Below, piece after piece: positions 1-6,331 of a stretch of 7,812 bases of DNA. Position numbers and translations under genes: made by a program. The stretch is taken from assembly GCA_021159235.1 (NCBI GenBank), contig JAGGSF010000067.1, positions 1 through 7,812 of the forward strand, read 5' to 3'. Each line of letters starts with the position of its first letter. The stretch's first letter is position 1. The stretch is from Deltaproteobacteria bacterium (lineage in GTDB: Bacteria > Campylobacterota_A > Desulfurellia > JAGGSF01). The notes under the pieces are model-generated. The model ran no database searches. It saw only the letters and a program-made list of their open reading frames with translations, and was not told the origin of the DNA.

Positions 1-3
1 TTG

Positions 4-32
4 CAATCGATTTTGCAAAGCAAAATTGATTG
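4..32. repeat. Inverted repeat, 13-bp stem with AAA loop, upstream of speD
   Basis: Arms 4-16 and 20-32 pair over 13 positions, with one G-T wobble (9/27), around the triplet AAA. The right arm runs into the -35 hexamer of the predicted speD promoter. It could be the end of an upstream gene's transcript or an operator for the polyamine operon. No T-run follows it directly on the plus strand, and the window starts too close to its left side to judge a minus-strand terminator. Confidence 0.6.
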
Positions 33-58
33 ACAATTTACAAATTTAATGCTAAAAA
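30..58 (+). promoter_or_regulatory. Predicted sigma-70 type promoter of the speD-pdaD-speB operon
   Basis: A perfect -35 hexamer TTGACA (30-35) is followed after 17 bp by TAAAAA (53-58), a 4/6 match to the -10 consensus. The bases TGC just before it supply an extended -10 TGn. Transcription would start near 65, giving a leader of about 40 nt before the speD start. This is pattern-based only. Confidence 0.55.
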
Positions 59-90
59 GACACACGCGTTTTTGAAAATCTGTAAAGCGT

Positions 91-100
91 AAGGAGGTGA
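91..100 (+). promoter_or_regulatory. Ribosome binding site fixing the TTG start of speD
   Basis: AAGGAGGTGA matches the anti-Shine-Dalgarno of bacterial 16S rRNA over ten bases. Six bases separate the GGAGG core from the TTG at 104. This strong site supports the unusual start codon. Confidence 0.85.
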
Positions 101-103
101 GAA

Positions 104-502
104 TTGAGGGCGTTAGGAAGACACATACTGGTTGAGTATTTCAACTGTGACCGGGAACTTCTCAATGATCCGGTAAGGCTGGAAAGTTGTTTAAAAGAAG
201 CAGCGGTAAAAACCGGTGCTCATATTCTTTCCTCTACATTCAGAACATTTGAGCCACATGGAGTGAGTGGAGTGGTGATTGTCGCCGAATCTCACTTAGC
301 TATTCATACCTGGCCAGAATATGGTATTTTGTTAGGAGATTTTTTTACCTGTGGTGAACAGGCAAACCCGTGGAAGGCGCATGAATATTTGAAAAACATA
401 CTCAAACCCACCCGTTCAATGGAGAGAGAGATTCTGCGAGGCATAATGGACAGGGATATATCGCACAAACCAACCATTCTCAAAGGAGTTGAGAGTGTTT
501 AG
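104..502 (+). CDS. speD: S-adenosylmethionine decarboxylase proenzyme (class 1b, pyruvoyl-dependent)
   Basis: This cytoplasmic self-processing enzyme decarboxylates S-adenosylmethionine to provide the aminopropyl donor for spermidine synthesis. The 132-residue product has the usual length for the small bacterial form. Self-cleavage is expected between Glu62 and Ser63, where Ser63 becomes the pyruvoyl group. The processing/catalytic residues His68 and Cys83 (in FTCGE) are present at the same positions as in the Thermotoga maritima enzyme, as recalled from the family. Phe49, Trp70 and Glu72, expected to hold the substrate, are also kept. The TTG start is chosen for its ideally spaced Shine-Dalgarno site. 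It is the first gene of a three-gene polyamine operon and overlaps pdaD by 8 nt if pdaD starts at its GTG. The stretch after Glu72 (GILLGD) departs from the usual GYAAID. Some SpeD homologues have become arginine or ornithine decarboxylases, but the conserved substrate residues and an adjacent separate arginine decarboxylase make that less likely. Confidence 0.95.
   Translation: MRALGRHILVEYFNCDRELLNDPVRLESCLKEAAVKTGAHILSSTFRTFEPHGVSGVVIVAESHLAIHTWPEYGILLGDFFTCGEQANPWKAHEYLKNILKPTRSMEREILRGIMDRDISHKPTILKGVESV
482..488 (+). promoter_or_regulatory. Ribosome binding site that decides the pdaD start
   Basis: AAAGGAG lies inside the end of speD. It directly abuts an in-frame TTG at 489, which is too close to use, but is six bases from the in-frame GTG at 495. 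GTG at 495 is therefore preferred. Confidence 0.7.
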
Positions 503-968
503 GGAAAGACCCAACATCTTTTGTCTGAGAGCTTCTGCTGGTGATGCATCTTCCGAGCTTAACGCATTTGATATGGCCTTGTTCAAAGCAGGCGTAGGAA
601 ATATGAACTTATTAAAGATAAGCAGCATTTTGCCTCCCCATTGTGAGTATGTGGAAGAGATGAAATTTGAAGAAGGAGCACTTGTTCCTGTTGCTTATGG
701 AGCAGTTCATTCATCGGTTAAAGGAGAGCTTTTGAGTGCAGCTGTAGCTTGTGCTATACCAAGAGATAAAAATAGAGTGGGATTGATTATGGAGTATGCT
801 GCTAAAGGAAAAACAAAGGAGGATACGGAAAAACAGGCAAGAGAAATGGCTTTAGAAGGTATGCGATGGAGAGGCTATGAAGTGGAAAAGATAATGTCTA
901 TATCCTGTGAGCATAGGGTAGATAGGTGTGGTGTGGCTTTTGCCTGTGTTGTTTTAGGATGGAAGTAA
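495..968 (+). CDS. pdaD: Pyruvoyl-dependent arginine decarboxylase
   Basis: This enzyme converts arginine to agmatine, the first step of the putrescine route completed by the downstream agmatinase. It belongs to the PdaD family known from Methanocaldococcus and scattered bacteria. The proenzyme cleaves itself within the Ser-Ser pair of the motif LLKISSILPP, between Ser43 and Ser44 counted from the GTG start, and Ser44 becomes the pyruvoyl group. The preceding GVGNMN motif and Glu100 (in IMEYAAKG), which matches the catalytic Glu of the archaeal enzyme, are intact. The 157-residue length is normal. A TTG at 489 would add two residues but has no usable ribosome-binding spacing. It overlaps the end of speD by 8 nt and ends 3 nt before speB, so co-translation is likely. 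The final codons lie in a 14-bp direct repeat shared with the start of speB. Confidence 0.95.
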   Translation: MFRERPNIFCLRASAGDASSELNAFDMALFKAGVGNMNLLKISSILPPHCEYVEEMKFEEGALVPVAYGAVHSSVKGELLSAAVACAIPRDKNRVGLIMEYAAKGKTKEDTEKQAREMALEGMRWRGYEVEKIMSISCEHRVDRCGVAFACVVLGWK

Positions 969-991
969 TTTATGGACGATGGAAGTAATTT
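958..991 (+). repeat. 14-bp direct repeat across the pdaD-speB junction
   Basis: The 14-mer GATGGAAGTAATTT occurs at 958-971 and again at 978-991, 20 bp apart. Copy one carries the last sense codons and stop of pdaD plus the GGAAG ribosome-binding site of speB. Copy two is codons 3-6 of speB and part of the next. The 20-bp offset is not a multiple of three, so the two copies are read in different frames. Confidence 0.9.
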
Positions 992-1808
992 TATCTGTGC
1001 AGATAAAGATTTTAGAAGATCTAAGGTATGTATAGCGGGTATACCATATGATGGAACAAGTAGTAATAGACCCGGTGCACGGTTTGCACCCAGGGCAATA
1101 AGAGAAGCATCACACGGTATAGAATCTTACAGTATTTACAAAAAGAAGGACTTAGGGGATAAGTCTATCTCCGATATGGGCGATATACCATTACCCTTAG
1201 GCGATGCAAAATTTGCAATGGAAATTATAAAATCTTTTGTTTCTCCCGTTTTAAGGAAGAAGAAATGCTTTTTCCTGGGAGGAGAACATCTGATAACCCT
1301 TCCTATTGTAGATGTTTTATCCACTATGTATGATAATTTGTTTGTGGTGCAATTTGATGCCCATGCAGATTTAAGGGATAGCTGGATGGGTCAAAAACTT
1401 TCCCATGCCTCCGTTATGAGGAGAATAGCAGAAATCGTAGGGTTTGAACATCTACTGCAATTGGGTATTCGTTCAGGCACAGAGGAAGAGTTCAGACTTC
1501 CTTATAGAGATAAACTTTTATGTGAAGATTTTTCCCGTGCAGGCGAATTTGTTAAAATCATAGGTAAAAATCCCGTTTATCTTTCCATAGATCTGGATGT
1601 TTTAGACACATCGATAGCACCTGGAGTGGGAACGCCAGAGCCTGGTGGAAGGAGTTTTACAGAGTTGATTGAAACCTTGATAAAATTTTCATCTCTCAAT
1701 GTTGTGGGTTGTGATCTGGTTGAACTTTCTCCCCATTATGATCCTTCAGGTAACTCATCTACTGTAGCTGCCAGTATAGTGAAAGAAGCTATCATCAGTC
1801 TTTTCTAA
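972..1808 (+). CDS. speB: Agmatinase (agmatine ureohydrolase)
   Basis: It hydrolyses agmatine to putrescine and urea with a binuclear manganese centre and belongs to the arginase/agmatinase family. All metal-binding motifs are visible: GGEH with His106, DAHAD with Asp129, His131 and Asp133, and SIDLDVLD with Asp207 and Asp209, followed by the family motif APGVGTPEPGG (216-226). SHAS with His145 and the C-terminal DLVELSP with Glu251 also fit. Length 278 is slightly short of the usual 290-310, mainly through a short N-terminus. The ATG start follows the pdaD stop by 3 nt and uses GGAAG (961-965), six bases upstream. Neighbouring arginine decarboxylase makes agmatinase far more likely than arginase or formiminoglutamase. 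Its last 14 bases overlap the convergent helicase gene. Confidence 0.95.
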   Translation: MDDGSNFICADKDFRRSKVCIAGIPYDGTSSNRPGARFAPRAIREASHGIESYSIYKKKDLGDKSISDMGDIPLPLGDAKFAMEIIKSFVSPVLRKKKCFFLGGEHLITLPIVDVLSTMYDNLFVVQFDAHADLRDSWMGQKLSHASVMRRIAEIVGFEHLLQLGIRSGTEEEFRLPYRDKLLCEDFSRAGEFVKIIGKNPVYLSIDLDVLDTSIAPGVGTPEPGGRSFTELIETLIKFSSLNVVGCDLVELSPHYDPSGNSSTVAASIVKEAIISLF

Positions 1809-4197
1809 TCATTTCTCTCAGTTGTTCAATGCTGCCGATATGCATCTGACATAGAGGAAGAGCATCTAAAAAGTATTTGCCGTAGGATCTGGTGAGTATT
1901 CTCTTATCCAGGATAACTATTGTTCCTCTATCTTCTCTGCTTCTGATCAGCCTGCCAAAACCCTGTTTTGTCTTTATAACTGCCTTAGGCAGACTGTATT
2001 GTAGAAACGAATTACCTCCTTCCTGTTCAATCAGTTTATATCTCGCACTTTCTACAGGATGAGTGGGAACCTCGAACGGTAACTTTGTGATAACCACGCA
2101 GGAAAGGGCCTTTCCCTTTACATCTATCCCTTCCCAGAAGCTACTTACACCAAATAGAATGCCATTGCTTGATTTTTTAAATAGTGTGAGCAACTTAAAT
2201 CTATCCATATCCCCTTGTTTGAATGTTTCACGGTTTTTTATTTTTCCTCTGCACAATTCATAGACATCATCCATAAGCTTAACGGAGGTAAATAGAGTAA
2301 GAATCCCTCCTTTTACTGTTTCCGTGATGTTCAATATAGCCTGACTGAGAGCTTGTGAAAAACCTTCTTCATGTGGTAACGGAACATCCTTTACCACGAT
2401 GAGTTTCACCGATTTTTGAAAGTCAAAAGAGGAAGGCAAAACAAGGGTTTCCGCCTCCTCAAGACCGATGCTGTTCTGAAAAAAATCAAAGGAATTCCCC
2501 ACACTTAAGGTAGCAGAGGTAAACACACAGCATCTTTTACGGTTAAACAGTATCTCTTTCATACAGGGAGCGAGTTTTAATGGTGTGATGTGGAAAAAGA
2601 GGTTCTCTTTCTGTATGGAAAACCACAGAACATTGTTTTGTTCAGGATTTTCAAACATCTTCAACAAGGATACAAAGGAAAATATTCTTCCCATGTAGGC
2701 ACGAAAGTGTTTTATATAGAACAGTGCTTCTTCATCTTTTATCCGTTTTAATTCTTTTCCTACCTTTTCTCCATGGAGAACTATTCCCTTTAAAATCTCA
2801 TATAATTCTTTCAATGGTTCTTTAACATGCTGAGATATATCTCCGCTGAAGGATATTTCACTGGCATTTTGAGGAAGAAAGGCTTTTATGGTGTGGTATA
2901 TGTTTGTTGATAACACCTCTATCTGTTTTTTCTTTCTTTCTATCTCTTCCCCTAATTTATCCAGCTCTTCATTTAAAGAAGGAAGATTTTCGGCAAATGT
3001 TTGAAGGATAGAGATTACGCCCCTGTTCTTTTTCTTGAAGCGATTGTGTAATTTGGAAAGTGTTCTCTTTACCCCTTCTATGGACAGATTTTCCCCGAAG
3101 TGTTTGGTTGCCACACTTTCTATGTTGTGCGCTTCATCAAAGATAATGTTTTTGTATGGAGGGAGAAGAGCGGAAGCTTCGCTGAGTTGAGAGATAGCAA
3201 GGTCGGAAAAAACAAGATGATGGTTGGCTACGATTATGTCACTGGTTGCAATACGCAGTTTTGCCTTGAAGTAAAAGCAGTTATCCGGAAAGTATTTACA
3301 TCTCTTGTACAGACAGGTATCCGTTTGTGAACATATCTCTTCCCACAATCTCTCGCTTGTAAAATCCGATATTTCCTCATACCTTCCTTCCTTTGTTTTG
3401 CTTGCCCAGTCTCTTAATTTTTCTATCTCTTTCTTCTTTCCTTTAAAGAGGAGGAAACCGCCAGTTTTCAGCATCTCCTCGAATTTTCTTAAACATAAAA
3501 AATGTTCTCTTCCTACTGCTAAAGAGGCAGTAAAAGGTATGTTTAGATTTCTTGAAAAAAATGGTATATCCTTATTTATCAACTGATACTGGAGATTTAT
3601 TGTATTTGTAGAGACAACAATATGCTCCTTATTTTTCCTTGCCCATAATATAGCAGGGAGTAGATAAGCGAAGCTTTTGCCCGTTCCTGTGCCTGCCTCC
3701 ACCACCAGGTTCTTGCCTTCATTCAATGCCTTTGTTACTTCTTCCGCCATCTTCAGCTGCTCTTTTCTGTATTCAAAACCCTCTAACTTTTTAGAAAGAA
3801 GACCTTTGTTTCCAAAATAATTCTTTATCTGTTTTATATCTATTTTTTCTTCTTTTGTTGCGGGCTTTGTTACGATGTGAGCAAATGAGCAATCGTTATT
3901 TACAATGAAAAATCCTACTCCATTCCGAGACAGATAAGCAGCGATATTTAAGTCTTGGTTTGAAGGAGTAAGTATGCCGGAAGGATGATTGTGAATTACC
4001 ACATATCCAGATGGAACATCCACCGCCACTGTACATTCCTCATTCCCCCAGCTTTTAGCCTCTACTTCCTCTATTTTTCCTTCATCATTTGTCTTTCCTG
4101 TGAAGAATACCTCTCCTTCTTCATTCTTTTTGATTTCTTCTGCTATGTAGTTGCGAGCAGAGGGTGTAAATATCTTATTAGCTGGAATGTACATCAT
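1795..4197 (-). CDS. JAMM/RadC-like domain fused to a DinG-type (XPD family) Fe-S helicase
   Basis: The 800-residue protein has two parts. Residues ~1-112 form an MPN/JAB domain with a complete JAMM motif: Glu29, then HNHPSG (His69, His71), Ser79 and Asp82, closely matching RadC. Residues ~140-800 form a superfamily 2 helicase of the DinG/XPD type. They carry Walker A (EAGTGTGKS, 167-175), DEAH (354-357), SATLS (561-565), EGID (689-692) and QGFGRLIRS (745-753). Four cysteines between motifs I and II (Cys235, Cys295, Cys300, Cys307) fit a 4Fe-4S cluster. Residues ~365-550 are charged and helical, as expected of the arch region. DinG proteins unwind DNA 5' to 3' and resolve R-loops or G-quadruplexes; that role is inferred here. 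Many Gram-positive DinG proteins carry an N-terminal DEDD exonuclease instead; none is seen. The ATG overlaps the purF stop as ATGA with only a weak AGAG site, implying translational coupling. A second ATG follows immediately. No frameshift is seen. Confidence 0.9.
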   Translation of the reverse strand: MMYIPANKIFTPSARNYIAEEIKKNEEGEVFFTGKTNDEGKIEEVEAKSWGNEECTVAVDVPSGYVVIHNHPSGILTPSNQDLNIAAYLSRNGVGFFIVNNDCSFAHIVTKPATKEEKIDIKQIKNYFGNKGLLSKKLEGFEYRKEQLKMAEEVTKALNEGKNLVVEAGTGTGKSFAYLLPAILWARKNKEHIVVSTNTINLQYQLINKDIPFFSRNLNIPFTASLAVGREHFLCLRKFEEMLKTGGFLLFKGKKKEIEKLRDWASKTKEGRYEEISDFTSERLWEEICSQTDTCLYKRCKYFPDNCFYFKAKLRIATSDIIVANHHLVFSDLAISQLSEASALLPPYKNIIFDEAHNIESVATKHFGENLSIEGVKRTLSKLHNRFKKKNRGVISILQTFAENLPSLNEELDKLGEEIERKKKQIEVLSTNIYHTIKAFLPQNASEISFSGDISQHVKEPLKELYEILKGIVLHGEKVGKELKRIKDEEALFYIKHFRAYMGRIFSFVSLLKMFENPEQNNVLWFSIQKENLFFHITPLKLAPCMKEILFNRKRCCVFTSATLSVGNSFDFFQNSIGLEEAETLVLPSSFDFQKSVKLIVVKDVPLPHEEGFSQALSQAILNITETVKGGILTLFTSVKLMDDVYELCRGKIKNRETFKQGDMDRFKLLTLFKKSSNGILFGVSSFWEGIDVKGKALSCVVITKLPFEVPTHPVESARYKLIEQEGGNSFLQYSLPKAVIKTKQGFGRLIRSREDRGTIVILDKRILTRSYGKYFLDALPLCQMHIGSIEQLREMIRKD

Positions 4198-5555
4198 TCA
4201 AACTCTGCAGGATATTTACCTGTGAAACAGGCGTAACAAAAATTCTCCTTCCTGCCCACCACTTCCTTCAATCCATCTAAGGAAAGGTAGGAGAGAGAAT
4301 CGGCTGTGGAATATTTTCTTATCTCTTCTATACTGTGGGAGGAGGCTATGAGTTCCCTCCTGGTAGGGGTATCAATGCCATAGAAACAGGGGGAGATGAT
4401 GGGGGGAGAGGCAATACGCAGATGCACTTCTCTTGCTCCCGCTGCTCTTACCATTTTTACGATTTTTCTGCTGGTTGTTCCCCTGACGATGGAATCGTCC
4501 ACCACCACCACCCTTTTCCCCTTTAAAAATTTTCTCACCGCATTGAACTTTATCTTTACACCAAAATGCCTTATGGATTGTTTTGGTTCTATAAAGGTTC
4601 TACCTATGTAATGGTTTCTTATAAGCCCGAACTCCAGTGGTATACCTGAACCCTGAGAAAAACCTATGGCCGAAGCTACACCGGAATCCGGCACTGGAAC
4701 AACAACATCTGCCTCAACAGGGGATTCTTGAGACAGCAGTTCCCCCAATCTCTTTCTGACCATGTAGACATCCTTTCCCCATAAAATACTATCGGGACGG
4801 GCGAAATACACATATTCAAATATACATTGTTTCGGTTCTACCTTTTCAAAGGGTTGCAGGGAGGTTATACCCTTGTCATTTATAATCACAATTTCTCCAG
4901 GTTTTACATCCCGTAAGAACCTGGCTCCGATGAGTTCAAATGGGCATGTTTCTGAAGAAAGGATGATTGTATTGTTCATCTTTCCTATGCTCAACGGTCT
5001 GACTCCATAGGGGTCTCTTACCCCAATGAGGCTATTCTTGGTGAGAATAACCAGTGAATATGCACCCTTTATCTGCTTTAAGGAGTTGACCAGTCTTGTT
5101 ACTATATTTCCCTTACTGCGAGCAATGAGATGGAGGATTACCTCCGTATCGGACTGAGAGTTGAAGATTGCCCCCTCTGCGGTAAGAGTTTTTCTTAATT
5201 TATGGGTGTTGGTTAAATTTCCGTTGTGAGCGATGGCAATGTTTCCCGACGAAATAGTGGCTGTAAACGGTTGCATATTTACAAAACTATCATCTCCTGT
5301 TGTAGAATATCGGTTATGACCGATGGCGATATTCCCTTTTAATTTTTTAATTGTTTCTTTATCAAATGCTTCGGCCACCAATCCCGTGGATTTATATTCG
5401 TAGAAGTTTTTTCTATCTGTAGATACGATACCTGCACCTTCCTGTCCTCGGTGTTGAAGAGCATACAGTATCAAATAGACAAAATTCGCAGCCTCTTTAT
5501 GGTTAAATACACCACATATACCACATGCTTCTTTCAATTTATAATCCAAGGACAT
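4194..5555 (-). CDS. purF: Amidophosphoribosyltransferase (glutamine PRPP amidotransferase), Fe-S type
   Basis: PurF catalyses the first committed step of purine synthesis, making phosphoribosylamine from PRPP and glutamine. After a 10-residue propeptide comes the nucleophile Cys11 of the class II glutaminase domain (CGICGVF), with QHRGQEG, GHNRYSTTG and HNGNL following. The C-terminal phosphoribosyltransferase domain has the PRPP loop VVVVDDSIVRGTTS (349-362). Cys244, Cys390, Cys440 and Cys443 (CYAC) match the 4Fe-4S ligands of the Bacillus subtilis type; propeptide and cluster go together in that class. Length 453 is a little short of usual. It overlaps dapB by 17 nt and the downstream helicase by 4 nt. 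The ATG at 5555 has GAGAG directly against it; a TTG at 5549 has that site at six bases and would leave an 8-residue propeptide, so the start is uncertain by two codons. Oxygen-sensitive regulation of this enzyme class is known, and nucleotide feedback is expected. Confidence 0.96.
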   Translation of the reverse strand: MSLDYKLKEACGICGVFNHKEAANFVYLILYALQHRGQEGAGIVSTDRKNFYEYKSTGLVAEAFDKETIKKLKGNIAIGHNRYSTTGDDSFVNMQPFTATISSGNIAIAHNGNLTNTHKLRKTLTAEGAIFNSQSDTEVILHLIARSKGNIVTRLVNSLKQIKGAYSLVILTKNSLIGVRDPYGVRPLSIGKMNNTIILSSETCPFELIGARFLRDVKPGEIVIINDKGITSLQPFEKVEPKQCIFEYVYFARPDSILWGKDVYMVRKRLGELLSQESPVEADVVVPVPDSGVASAIGFSQGSGIPLEFGLIRNHYIGRTFIEPKQSIRHFGVKIKFNAVRKFLKGKRVVVVDDSIVRGTTSRKIVKMVRAAGAREVHLRIASPPIISPCFYGIDTPTRRELIASSHSIEEIRKYSTADSLSYLSLDGLKEVVGRKENFCYACFTGKYPAEFE

Positions 5556-6321
5556 CTCTCATCGTATACAACCCTGAAGGTTTATCTATTATCCATAAAG
5601 CGGCTTTTACCGCTCCATGAGCAAAGGTTTCCCGGGATTGGGCACGATGGGTAATCTCTAATCTTTCCCCTGTACCGGCAAAGGTAACAGTGTGCTCTCC
5701 CACTATATCACCTCCCCTTAAAGAGAGAATACCAATTTCTTTATCCTTTCTCCCTCCTACCATACCCTTTCTTCCATATACCGCTACATCTTCCAATTTT
5801 TCTCCCATTGCCTGAGCAATGATCTGTGCTATCTTCACTGCCGTTCCTGAAGGGGCATCCTTTTTTAATCTGTGATGTATCTCCATTATTTCTACATCAA
5901 AATCCTTTATGAGAAGAGGTGCTATTCTTTCTACAATACTAAACAAGGTGTTCACACCCATACTCATGTTTGGAGACATAACAATGGAAATATCCTTAGA
6001 CGTTTTTCTAATTTCTTCTATTCCTTCCTCATCTATACCCGTGGTACCGATGACCATTTTTTTGCCTGCTTTCAGATGGGAAATTGTAGCCTCAGGTGTA
6101 GAAAATTCTATTATTACATCTCCTGCAGCCTTCTCTATATCACCGGTGATTTGTATGCCTTTTCTTGGCAAACCTGCAATTTCTCCTATATCCGTTCCAA
6201 TATAGGGAGAACCAGGAGCCTCTATTCCTCCAGAAACTTCTATTCCCTCTACATCTTCAACAGCTCTTGTAATCATTCTGCCCATCCTTCCACCTGCTCC
6301 AGAGACTATAGCTCTAACCAT
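5539..6321 (-). CDS. dapB: 4-hydroxy-tetrahydrodipicolinate reductase
   Basis: DapB reduces the DapA product to tetrahydrodipicolinate using NAD(P)H, in the diaminopimelate/lysine pathway. The N-terminal Rossmann domain shows GAGGRMG (8-14), Glu34 at the position that contacts the cofactor ribose in the E. coli enzyme, and GTTG (92-95). The substrate domain shows EIHHRLKKDAPSGTA, with the catalytic pair His149/His150 and Lys153. At 260 residues it is of normal length (E. coli 273). The ATG at 6321 is preceded by AGGAGAGG, which overlaps the dapA stop codon; the gap to dapA is 10 nt. Its last 17 bases overlap the start of purF. All diagnostic residues are present, so an active enzyme is expected. 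Confidence 0.97.
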   Translation of the reverse strand: MVRAIVSGAGGRMGRMITRAVEDVEGIEVSGGIEAPGSPYIGTDIGEIAGLPRKGIQITGDIEKAAGDVIIEFSTPEATISHLKAGKKMVIGTTGIDEEGIEEIRKTSKDISIVMSPNMSMGVNTLFSIVERIAPLLIKDFDVEIMEIHHRLKKDAPSGTAVKIAQIIAQAMGEKLEDVAVYGRKGMVGGRKDKEIGILSLRGGDIVGEHTVTFAGTGERLEITHRAQSRETFAHGAVKAALWIIDKPSGLYTMRDVLGL

Positions 6322-6331
6322 AATACCTCTC

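Noticed and set aside
4-40. Inverted repeat as a plus-strand rho-independent terminator
   Set aside because: The stem is AT-rich and is followed by ACAATTTAC rather than a run of T, and it overlaps a good -35 element; kept only as an unassigned inverted repeat.
489-494. TTG at 489 as the pdaD start
   Set aside because: The Shine-Dalgarno site ends at 488, leaving no spacer; GTG at 495 has a six-base spacer.
3305-3586. Plus-strand open frame of 93 residues inside the helicase gene
   Set aside because: The opposite strand encodes conserved helicase sequence including cluster cysteines; this is a shadow frame.
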